A stretch of DNA of 64,000 nt, from the NCBI GenBank assembly GCA_963930655.1, contig OZ005612.1, positions 5,151,001 through 5,215,000 of the forward strand, read 5' to 3'. Below the pieces are notes generated by a model, which did no database searches, was not told the DNA's origin, and saw nothing but the letters and a program-made list of their open reading frames with translations. The position numbers were made by a program, and so were the translations under genes. This document shows positions 23,725 through 35,400 of this stretch, in pieces; the first letter of the stretch is position 1, and each line of letters begins with the position of its first letter. This DNA is from Myrica gale. Taxonomy: Eukaryota; Streptophyta; Magnoliopsida; Fagales; Myricaceae.

Positions 23725-24137
23725 CTGAGAAAATAAAAAGTTTTCAAAAAAATTATAAAATTTTAATCCCCTAAAATACTCATACTATAATATTCATGTT
23801 AAAACTGCATAATAGGCATTTTAAAAAATAAATAAAAACAAAACATTAAATTAAATTAAATTAAACATACTCATACTCTAATTACTAATATTCATTTTTC
23901 AAACTGAAAAAATATTTGAAAAAAATACAATTTCAAACAAAAATTACAATTTTCACAATAAAATGCTAAACATTTCATTTCTCCAAGTTTATTGCATTCA
24001 ATTATTCAAATTGCCATTTAGGTTGCATTCAAATTGCTAAACAATTTCACAATCAATCAAAAAAATTTCAAACAGATTCACAACTTCAAACACAATTTCA
24101 AACAATTTCGAAAAAATTTAATTTGCATTAAAATATA

Positions 24138-24596
24138 GGGTTAAATGCATGACATGCCCCTGTGGTATGCGCTAATAGCAAATATGCCCCTGAGGTAAAC
24201 AAAGTCTTTTTCATACCCCTGAGATAAACATTCAGGAGCAAATATGTCCTTCCGTTATGTGCCGTTTGAAACACTAACGGTAAATGTTGACGTGTCAAAA
24301 TTAGACACGTCAGCACTAATCATAAAGCGACACGTGGCATTTTCGAAAAAAAAACCGGGGAGAACCCCTTCGAGCGGCAAAGGGAGCCCAGAAAATGCCA
24401 TGTGTCGCTTTATGATTGGTGCTGACGTGTCTAATTTTGACATGTCAGCATTTACCGTTAGTGTTTCAAACAGCACATAACGGAAGGACATATTTGCTCC
24501 TGAATGTTTACCTCAGGGGTATGAAAAAGACTTTGTTTACCTCAGGGCATATTTGCTATTAGTGCATACCACATGGACATGACATGCATTTAACCC
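24138..24596. mobile_element. MULE-type foldback MITE, near-perfect 460-bp palindrome
   Basis: The element starts GGGTTAAATGCATGACATG and ends in its complement CATGACATGCATTTAACCC-like sequence. It is flanked by a perfect 9-bp duplication TAAAATATA (24129-24137 and 24597-24605). The arms stay complementary almost to the centre, where a GCCGCTCGAAGGGGTT-like loop separates them. Because of this symmetry both strands encode nearly the same meaningless peptide (MSFRYV..FETLTVN). The 9-bp duplication places it with Mutator-like elements. It lies inside the hAT remnant. Confidence 0.85.
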
Positions 24597-25491
24597 TAAA
24601 ATATATACTCATACACAGAGTATTCAAATTGCATTAAGATATATATTTATACACAATTTCAAACTCAAATATCCAATCAATCAAGCTCACTGTCCATCCT
24701 CCAATCAAGTCTATCCTCCACAGTTTCACAATCTAAGTTATACTCTAAAATTCTAAAGTAACTAATGAACTACAATAAATAATTAACTAAATAAGTGAAT
24801 AAATTTTTACCTCAATGACAGTGCACTGACCACAAACGACACAAATTCACAAATCATAATCTTGTAACTTGCACTAAAAAAATTAATTAATTAACAGATA
24901 ATGAAATTAAGAACAATTGAACAACTGATTCTAATGAAAATGAAAATGAAAACAAAAAACTAAAAAATTAAACGGAGTGAGATCGAGAGAGACTAAGAGA
25001 GGCAGAGAGGTCAGAGGCTGTCAATGGTAGCGGCCTCGGCCCTTGGCCTTCAACGGCGTCACAGCAGAGAGACTGAGGGTCAAGGAAGATAGCGACCACC
25101 AAGAATAGATAGAGTGAGAGATAGAGAGAGACAAGAGAGCGAGAGAGCGAGACCTGTGTGAGAGAGAGAGCTGTGGCGTGAGGAGAGTAGAGAGAATCGT
25201 TGAATGGGGGGACTTAGGGAGGTGGGTTTTGAAAAAAATCCTAGGACCAAAATGCACAACTTTAGTCTAGTCCAAAGCTATGAGTCTTGTTTTTTTTTTT
25301 TAAATATTGGTACAGAAATTCCGCCTTGTTCTGACTGAATTATCGGTACTGGTTCCTGTACTGTTAATTATATAAACTCTATACTGGCTCTGGCTCCGGT
25401 TCTGGGCGGTATACGGTAGGCGGTGGGTGAAATCGGAACCAGAACCAAAATTCCAGTACCGACGGTAGTTTTGCTCACCCCTACCTGCTCT

Positions 25492-26498
25492 AAAAACACA
25501 CTCGCATAGAATGACATTGTAAAACTCCAGCAGAAAACAAGACTTCTATTCAGCAAGATATTCAACTAATAATACATCCTCTTCAGATGCCGATTGTGAC
25601 AATGGGTGCTTGATGAACAGAGGCGTTCTCACGGTTAGCGCCAGTGATGCAACTCGACTTTTTTTTTCATTATTTAAAATTTTCATATTTGGTGACGCTA
25701 AAAGTAGACCACTTGAAACAACAGTTGACGTTATTTGAGATTTGAAGCGACGAATTCGTTTAATGGTCGTCATCATCTTTTCTGGAAGCTCTATTCTCGA
25801 CAGAATAGATATTCAACCACTTTTCTCGTTGCAAATATGGTATGACGGCTAGATTCGAGTTTGCAGCGTCGAATACTTCCGTTGCTTGGTTGGTTTCCTC
25901 GCAGACAAATATCAATTGGTGATTTGGCCTTGCTATTGATTTTTTACTTCATTTTTGAGTCGCTTAAAGTTTGGACCAAACAGAACTATGAATCACATTA
26001 CAAATTTGGTATCGTTACGGAAGAGTGAAGCATATAGGATCCTACTTGCTACAAATCTGCACCAACATGGTGAATCTCATTGCAAGATGAAGCACGCCAT
26101 TGAAGGCCCTGCAATGGAAGGTATCAAGCTATATGTTTAAATGTATTCTGGCTCAGTCATAATAATATAATATAAAGTCAAGAAAAAAAAATGGTTCTCG
26201 AAATGCATTCTAGGGACTAAGGCAAATGCAGAAAGAATCATGCCAGACGCATCCCCCTATAAACCATCCAAGTATGTGAAAGAACGCCCTTTAGTAATTC
26301 TCTTAAATCTTCATCTGTGCAACACCAATGTATTGAGCTGTTCTCTGTGCTCATTTGTGTACCTGACTTGGAGCAAAAAACTTAATACCTTACATTTTTT
26401 CAGTTCTTTGTTCCTATACTATTTACAAATGATACAGCACCAAAACGAGAGAGGACCAACAAATCCCCAGCAAACACGAGTGATTTGATTCAAGTTTT
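25492..26498. other. Intergenic region, including the 3' flank of the TTC5-like gene
   Basis: No coding region with recognisable motifs was seen. The part next to 26499 is presumably the 3' UTR of the minus-strand TTC5-like gene. Short open frames at 25546-25776 and 25955-26140 match nothing I recognise. Confidence 0.3.
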
Positions 26499-29400
26499 TC
26501 ATGGTTTATGTTGTGCATAGATTGATGTACGCACTGCTTGGCAAGCAGACAGAGCTTTCCCATTTACAAGAAATTGTTCCAAGAAATCAACCCGAATTGA
26601 CTTGAAGTTGTAGCGCTGCTTCAGTTTGCACAGAAACAGAAAGAGGCGGTCACAAATGATAATGGTTTGAATATTGTATGTGGATAGATCAATTAAGGGA
26701 AGTAAGCAGCTTTTTGTAAAGATTGCACTTAACCCTACAAACTACCATCCCCTTATGATGGATGAAAAATAACCCATGTTACTGAACTCTTAACGACCAG
26801 ATCTTAAGGCAGGGGTATATTGCAAAAAACACTAGTGTTTTATGACCTGTCAATAAAATTGGTAATTGGAGGGGCACGTTGTAAACAGGAAAAAGTAGAG
26901 GTGAAATGTAATTTTTTCGAAAATAAGAAAAAGCAAGAATGTCCAAAATACTGTGAAAGAAAGTACCTTTCCCTTCCAAGAAAAATCAACACAACGATAA
27001 CAAGGTTCAAGTAGAGTCAGCTGATCTCCTTCTTTGATCTGTGAGGAATTCTCAAATTAGTTGAACAAAGGATTGACCACAAAATGACTCGTATGTTTAC
27101 GAAGAAAATTATATGCAAGCTTGAGAGCAAAATAAATATACTGGATTCTTATGAACTATCACTTCTGGACCTTATCCATCAACCGTTTTAACAAATCTCA
27201 GGATTTACAGCACAGCAAGTCATGTGGAGTAGGCAATTTTGAGAAGTTATTAGAAAATCATTCCCTGAACCACACAAGCACACGTGCCCCCAACAAACAC
27301 ATTGGCAAACAGACACGTGCTCATGCACTCAGGGAATCAAAGTATTGTTGATGTCTTCCTCAAGCTAAACAGCCATAAAATCCAGACAAATTGATTGACA
27401 TATCTTCCAAGCAAACATAAAACCAATAACAATAACAACAATAATAGCAAACAATATTAGTGGACATTTGTAATAGTAATAGATATCTTTGGCCAGGAGT
27501 GATGGTCTTAGTACAAGTGAAGTTTGGATCAATGCAAGAGAAAAAGTGAATCAGGTTGAGGAAGTTTCCCATACTAACTACTAAGTGGCAGTGTTAGCGT
27601 TAGAAGTAGTAAAGTTGGAGTCAATGGAAGTGTAAAAGTGATTTCCTATAAGAAGAGCTGCAGGGTTTCGCTAATCTAGTAACTTTTCTTTTCTTATTTA
27701 AAGGAAGTAATCTCCAGAGATCTGTAGAAGATGAGAAGGGGCTTCCCCGAGGGAAAAAGAAGAAAGGAATAGATAAAACTCTAGCAGATAATTACCGCAT
27801 CATTTCGTACACCATAAACTGATAGGACGAAGCATGTTTGATTTGAATCACATACCAGATAGCATCTGCAAAAATAATGACAAATTTGTACCGTGGGGGG
27901 GAAAAGACAGATTCATTTATCAACCACTTGACAAATAGAAATTGCAGAGTTTATGATAAGAAATAGAAATGTACCACAAGTGTGGAGCATAACTTCTCTA
28001 TTTGAATCCATCTAGATATCCAAAAAAACAAAGTAAGATAGTCTGTCAGACAGAAGACTTACAAGGGAGCCACGTTCTCATGCTTAATGAATAATAGCAC
28101 TTTTCCAACTACTGCTACCGCTTTGTTCGGACCCTCTAACAGAAGATCTATAGTGGCTCTTCTATACGACGAATTTACTTTCAGAAGATGAAAACAAAGT
28201 AATAAAGAAACAACACATCAGGCTCATGCAAATCCAGAATCAACCACAAACTCAAATACATGGAAGAGTCAGGTATATTACAATTAACATCAGCCACTGC
28301 TGATGCTGAAGATGCAAGTCGTTTAGCTCTAGCATGTACCTGTGAAAGAAAATGTTGTAAGAGCCAGCTGCATCTTTATAAAGGATATTTTGGAGAACCC
28401 CTAATGACTTCAGATGACAATATGTTGATAGATATGGAACTATAGACTTAAGAATTTTTTCTTGACTAGTTGACTGCTTCTTTAAATAATAATTCATGGC
28501 ACAAAAATCACAACATATCAATGTGCTTCGTTCCCTCACAACTCTATAGCAGCACATGCGATGGAATGAGTCTCTTCTCTCTCTCCCCCCCCTCCTCTCT
28601 CCAGAAATCTCTTTCTCCAAGTACCGTGGGAAGTATGCTGCTTAAAAAGGTTTAGAAGGATAATGAAGAACAAAAAAGAAAAAAGAAAAAAGAACCAGAC
28701 CAAAAATCAATAGATGATATACTCACTAAATTGCCAGATTGCTGGATTTACGGATTCATTACCTTCAACAGATTCTCCAACTTGTTAAGAAGGTTAACCA
28801 TCTTTTGAACCTCCTCCACAGCATTGAGACCAGGATCCTTTAAAGCAGCAGCTTCAAATCCACTAAGGGCCCTCTCATAGTTCTCGAGATACTTGTTTAC
28901 CTGAAGAACAAAAATTCAATAGATGGACAGAACATATGAGTGATGGAACAGTGTACCTAACAAGTTCGGTGTTAGTTGATGCAGAAAGACAAGGGGCATA
29001 AGAGAGCAACTAGGACGACAAATCGGCTCAAAATTAACTTTGTACTTTCTGAAGAGTATTTTGGTCATCTCCGTTTTAGCCTGTGGCTGTTTAGTTGTCT
29101 TTAACAGCCTGGTTAGTCTTGGTCAGCTTTCACAGGTTTCAACAGGTCCATGTCTTACCTTAGCTGGCCTAGCAGTTTTATTTGGTCTGCAAGCTCTTTT
29201 TCATTTGTTTGCTGTGTGACCATTCTCTTACGGATGTTGAAGAACAAGCATTTTCAGCTTCTTGTGATAGGTTGTGTCATGTGATGCCATATTTTGGTGA
29301 GTGGTAAATCGCTGTTAGATGTGATGCTCTTCTAATTTTAAGTCACTTTCTAGCTGTTGTACTTTATTTGCAGCCAATGATCCACAGATGCAGTCACCAG

Positions 29401-32400
29401 CCCCTATATGTAATCAAAATCCTTATTTATCTCAATTATCCAAACATCCGATCTTTTGCCCCAGATATCCCTCAAAAAGATCCTTAATCACCCTTGTGGA
29501 ATCAGAAACTATGGAACCTTCATCTCATGACCTAGGAAATGTTAGCCACATCCGCGTTATACCTCAAAGACTGATCTTGTAATTAATAGCATACTCCAAG
29601 AATCACATGCATAATCAAATTCTTTTTGATAAGAGATGAAGGTTCCTTAGTTTCTGATTCCACAAGGGTGCATCTAATGTGGGAGTTGGCTCTTGTTTCT
29701 CATTATCTACAGGAGTTCCACCATTGTTGGCACATTTTCTACTACTCCCTACACATTGTTCTATCTAGTAAACATCACATGGAACTTAGCACATGTTGAT
29801 AGAACTCCTTCACAATCCAATATATTCGACATTATTATTTTTGATCTCCCCTTTATGATTTGCATTCCTACATCAGCATGAATCTAAGATCTGCCCTATT
29901 TCTTACACAACCTCTTTTTCACAATGTATCTAACCCATTAACCATCGCGTTAGTTCATCCTTTCCTCCCCCTCTCAAACCCATTCTGACAGTGTAAACAT
30001 AGAAAAGCAGGTTCAACATTACTCTTGATCATGAAATTTGTAGTTTTCTTTCCTTCATCTCCCTTTCTTTTATTTTTATTTTTTTTTTGGTGGGGGGGGG
30101 GGTGAAAGTACATTGATACTGGATAAATGCACATGAACTCCTCAACAACATGCCTCAGGATTCAAAGGAAGACTGAGAGAGAGGGGGGGTTGGGGGAGAG
30201 CGAGAGAGAAGTTGCAACTTACAGTGGCACAGTTAAAATAAAGGTCTGGATTGAACTTCATTCTTTCATCTTTCTCCTGGCACATTATCTTAATTTAGTA
30301 TATCTCTTCCATACTAAAGAGACGAGCACTACCCAATACAAAATTCAGAAAAGAAAAAACAAAAACCTTTACAAATAGCACATGAGAGATGAGTTAACAT
30401 GCTTGGCCGCACATAGCCATGAGAAAACCATGAATGGTCCAGAAAATGCCTAAGGGAGCTTCTTACTCTGCTGACTTACAGCATTTTGGTATGCTTTCAA
30501 AGACTGCAGAAGTTTGCTGTGATCCCATGATCCAGTCACAAAAAAACTTGTAAGGCATGCGTTTCCTAGGTTATCTGTCAATAAGATGAAACCATATTAA
30601 GGACTAAGAAAAAAAAAGCAGATGAAATGAAAGAGAATTCAGTATGGCTTCGAAGCAAACAAGAAAACTAAAGGCAAAAACAGCAGCTAAAGTGTACATT
30701 ACACATCATTCTCATGTACATACGTACATGAAGTACCACATGTACAGCATGATTTTTTTTTTTGAAGTTATAAACTATACCAAAATGAACTTTAGCCAGA
30801 AGAAAGACTACCAACAATTAGATAAAATTACTTATAAAAAAAAACAATTAGATAAAATTCAGCATTGTCAAGTATCTTGCAATATGACACATGTAGTACA
30901 CTAGCAGACCTTTATACTGTACTAAGGTTAGCTAATGTTGGATTTTGTAAGAAGTCTTACACCACGAATTCCCATCCTTGACATCTAAAGTAATAGCTTC
31001 CCTGGCATGTTGAATGCTTTCCTCAACAAGTTCTACCTCATTCTTGGTTCCTATAAAGAAGAAAACTTTAGTAAGAAAAATGCTGCATAGCTATCAAAGG
31101 CCAAGATAAAGTCCTGCATTTACGACTATACACAGCGTACATCATTTGCAAAATCATGTTTACCCCTTTTTACTAACGGGGGAGGGGGGCAGGGTCTTTT
31201 TATGCTCAGCTAACAAAACCATATTGCAACCCACCCAGCCCTTCCCCCACTAGGCAAAAGAAGCCGAATGGATACCTCAGCATTCAAATATGACTTAACA
31301 CAAAGAACTTATATATCAACATTAGGGAATGATTCAGCTACTCAAGAAGAGAGAACCATGAATGTTACGGAAGGCAATGACTTGTTATAGTGTAAAGGAT
31401 TGGTAACTTAAGACCCCAACATTAACACCATTCAATGATATCATATAATGCAAGCTCGAACACATAATGCAGACAAACTGCTGTCAAGATAATTAAGAAG
31501 ATCAAATAGTATTTGTTGAAAGAGCAAGGTAGCAACCAATTGCACTAAGATTAAACGTGGAGTCGGGAGGCAATCTTTAGAGCACTTCAGAGACAAAGAA
31601 GAACAAGTTTTGACATCAGCTCAATCATGTATATCTATATTTTTTTAGCACATCAGATAAAGTACAAAGTGAAGTACTGCATGCTTTTCCAAGTTACGTT
31701 GGCTAGAACACTCTCATGAGAAGCAAAACCTTGCAGGTGTAAAAGAGAATGCAGATTGTGATTATGACAAATTAAACCACTTTAGAGAGGCAATTTTTTC
31801 AACTTTTTTTTTTTGATAAGCAAGCAGAATTTTATTAAAAAGAGAAGAAAAAAGAATAGTACAAAGATTGTACAGACAGAAATCAAAGCATACAAGCAAA
31901 GAAACTAATAAAGTTCTGAAAATCTAAGAAAGGGGCCCCAACACAGCATTTGCCCAGGAATAAAGAGTAACCAACAAACCACCCTGCAAACTCTCCAAAG
32001 ACAAAGAAGCATCCTCAAAACATGTCCTATTACGCTCCTTCCAAAGACTCCATCAAATGCAAGAAGGGATAATCTTCCAAATAACCTTAGCTAGAGAATC
32101 CTTAAACTGTCTCCCTCAACAAAGCGAAACATCCTCAACCTTCTCCGGCATAACCCAATGAAGATTCATCATACAAAAAACATGATTCCACAAACCTCTC
32201 GCCACTGGACAATGTAATAACACTTGATTGACCGATTCTCCATCTCCCTTACACACATAACAATAGTTACCACATAGAGACCTCTTCTTCAGAAATTATC
32301 CGTAGTCAAAATCCTACCGTGTGTAGCCTCCCAAACGAAGAAAGAGACTCCCGTCGGAACTTTACAGCAACTTATTCTCATCTCATCCGCGCATCACCAT

Positions 32401-35400
32401 CCCATAAAGAGTGGAAAAGAAAGACAAAACTCCTCCAATTCCCAATCATTCACGCTTCTTGAAAACTGAACATTCGCTCTATCCCTACACCACACATGAT
32501 GCCAAAAACTCGTCTTTTGTCCATTTCCCACCACAACCCGAGTATGCTCTCTGAAAGACTCCCACCCCTTATTGATGTGCTTCCATAGGCTGACCCATAG
32601 GAACCATGAGAGGGTAAAGTGCTCCACTATAAGTTCTCCCCTATAATATGTAACAAGCTTGTAAATTTTATACTCTTTGTAAAGAAAGATTGTAAATCTT
32701 GGATAGAAATTCCAAGAACTATACTTGTATTTGGCTTTTCGAGCAAGCCGTGCTCCAATTTTGAACGATGTTCAATTTCTTAAGTTCTCCCTTTCAAATG
32801 CCAGCGCAGACTTCTTTTTATTACAATCCAATTTACTAACAAACTAACTAACAAATTGGACAACCCATTATCTCGCAAGAGATGCAGAAGGATCTCCACC
32901 AAATTCTGGAACCTTCACTTTCTTCAACATCCAACGACCCAGCAAGCTCCAAATGGCATCATCTTTGCCGTTGCTTTCAGCCCTAACAACATAATTCTCT
33001 AACACTTCTCACTTTTCTCAGCTTCGTAACTCAGCTCCCTTTTACTTCATCTCCTTCAACCAACTCTTACGAACTGATTTCCAGCTGATTTCTAGTTGTT
33101 CCTTACAAGATCTCCCCGTTCAAAGCACCTTGCCCACAAGGTGTGGATATTGCAGCTTCACCCGATGGAGCAGCTCCTAGGTAGATTCTTCTTCATTTGC
33201 TCCTTTCCATTTGATTAGTACTTCAGTTACTGACTGGTTGAACCGCTTCTTTATTCTTCTTGCGAGGATTGCTTCGGGCTCTGGCTGGATCTCACCAAAC
33301 TTGTTGACAGGAGGTAAGGTTGGTATTATGGGTACCAAACGTCCCAACTGTTTCTTCAAATATGAGACATGGAATACAGGATGTATCCTTGTCTCTGGAG
33401 GTAACTCTAACTTGTAAGCTAGCTGACCCACTCGTTGTAATACTTTGTAGGGCCCAAAAAACCGAGGCGACAACTTCATATTTTTTCGAAAAGCAATTGT
33501 AGTCTGTCGGTACAGTTGCAACTTGAGATACACAGTCTCCTTCTTCAAATTGCATATGCTTGTGGTGTTTATCATACTGGTTCTTCATACGTGCTTGTGC
33601 TTTGATCAGATTATGCTTGAGGACTGCTAATATCTACTCTCTGCTTCTTAATTCTTGATCCACAGCTTCTAGGTTAGTAGTCCCTTTCACATACTGTAGA
33701 AGTTTAGGAGGTTTAAACCCATAGACAACCTTATAGGGAGTTAACCCTGTAGACACATGGTAGTTGGTGTTATACCACCATTCAGCCATAGGCAGCCACT
33801 TACTCCATCCCGAAGGCTTGTCTCTTGTAACACATCTCAGATATTGCTTAAGCCCCTTATTGACTATCTCAGTCTGTCCATCTGATTGTGGATGGTAGGC
33901 CGTAGTGAATGCTAGTTTAGTACCCTGCAGCTTAAACAGCTCCCTCCAAAAAGCACTAGTAAAAATAGCATCTCTGTCAGATACTATTATTTGTGGAAGA
34001 CCATGTAATTTGACTACATTAGCCATAAAAATCTGGGCAATACTTGAGGCAGTGTATGGATGAGCCACACTAAAAAAATGAGCATACTTAGACAACCGAT
34101 CAACGACCACCAAAATTGTATTATACCCACTAGAGGGAGGCAGCCCCTCAATAAAATCCATGGATACATGAGTCCATGGCTGATTAGGTATAGGATGTGG
34201 CTGTAATAATCCATACGGCTTATGAGTACCAATTTTGGTTCTTTGTCACGTGTCACACTCCCGAACCAGCTTCTTGATATCACTCCTCATTCCAACCCAA
34301 TAAAACTCAAACTTAGCCCTTCTTAGTGTCTTCTCATAACCCGAATGCCCTCCAATAGGACTATTGTGAATATAGTCCATGATCTCTTTCTGAAATTCTT
34401 CATTCTGCCCCAAATAAATTCTGCCCTTCCTCAAGAGCACGCCATTGACCATAGAAAAAAGAGGGACCACTTCAGGAGAGTCATTAAGCTGTTCTATTAT
34501 ATGCTTGAAATGCATATCAATAGAATAGCTTGATTTCAATCGCTCCACCCAATCAAGACTAGGGTCGGATATCATCATACACCCAATCTCCTTAGACTCC
34601 ACCTCAAATTTCCTTGACAGTGCATCAACAACCTTATTCTCCTTACCTTGCTTATACTCAATATGGAAATCATAACCGATAAGTTTTGAAATCCATTTCT
34701 GTTGAGCTGGGGTCCCAACCTTTTGCTCCAAAAGGAACTTCAAACTTTGCTGGTCGGTTTTAACTATGAAAACTCGACCCAACACATAAGACCTCCATTT
34801 TTTTTTATTGCCAACTAAAGCCAGCAACTCCTTCTCACAAATAGATAAATTGAGAGCCCTCCAAAAGGAACTTCAAACTTTGCTGGTCGGTTTTAACTAT
34901 GAAAACTTGACCCAACACATAAGGCCTCCATTCTTTGATTGCCGACACTAAAGCCAGCAACTCCTTCTCATAAGTAGATAAATTGAGAGCCCTTCCCTTC
35001 AAAGCTTGACTGAAGTATGCAATAGGCCTACCTTGCTGCATTAACACAACCCCAATGCCTGTACCCGAAACATCACATTCAATTGTAAAGAGCAGCTCAA
35101 AGTTGGGCAGTGCTAAAACTAGTGGATTAGAGACAACTTCTTTTAGCTTTTCAAAAGCTACTTGTGCCTCCTTTGACCACTTAAAAGAATTCTTTTTGAG
35201 TAAGACAGTTAATGGATAAGCTATTAACCCATAGTTTTGTATAAATTTCCTATAGTACCCTGTTAATCCGAGGAATCCCCTCAAGGATTTAATGGTACTA
35301 GGGACTGCCCAACTGATCATAGCCTCAATTTTCGTAGGATCAGCTCTTACCCCTTCCTTAGATACCAAGTGTCCCAAATATTCCATTTCAATACAACCAA

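Larger units (their letters stand above)
22470..25491 (-). mobile_element. Decayed hAT-superfamily element
   Basis: The right end has GGTTCTGGTTCCGATTT-like sequence and ends TTTTGCTCACCCCTA, the terminal pattern of many plant hAT elements (GGGGTGAGCAAAA). A related GGTACCGGATGCCAAAATTT segment marks the approximate left side near 22500, but no clean left end was found. Inside, a BED-type zinc finger starts on the minus strand at 23724. The rest of the transposase is missing. A 24138-24596 foldback element has inserted into it. CT/GA-rich simple sequence fills about 24970-25200. The ends are approximate. Confidence 0.45.

Noticed and set aside
24244-24491. Two near-identical 78-codon open frames on opposite strands
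   Set aside because: They are a consequence of the palindromic element, not a pair of genes.
29388-29582. 64-codon open frame in a TTC5 intron
   Set aside because: It overlaps one arm of an inverted repeat and has no motif.
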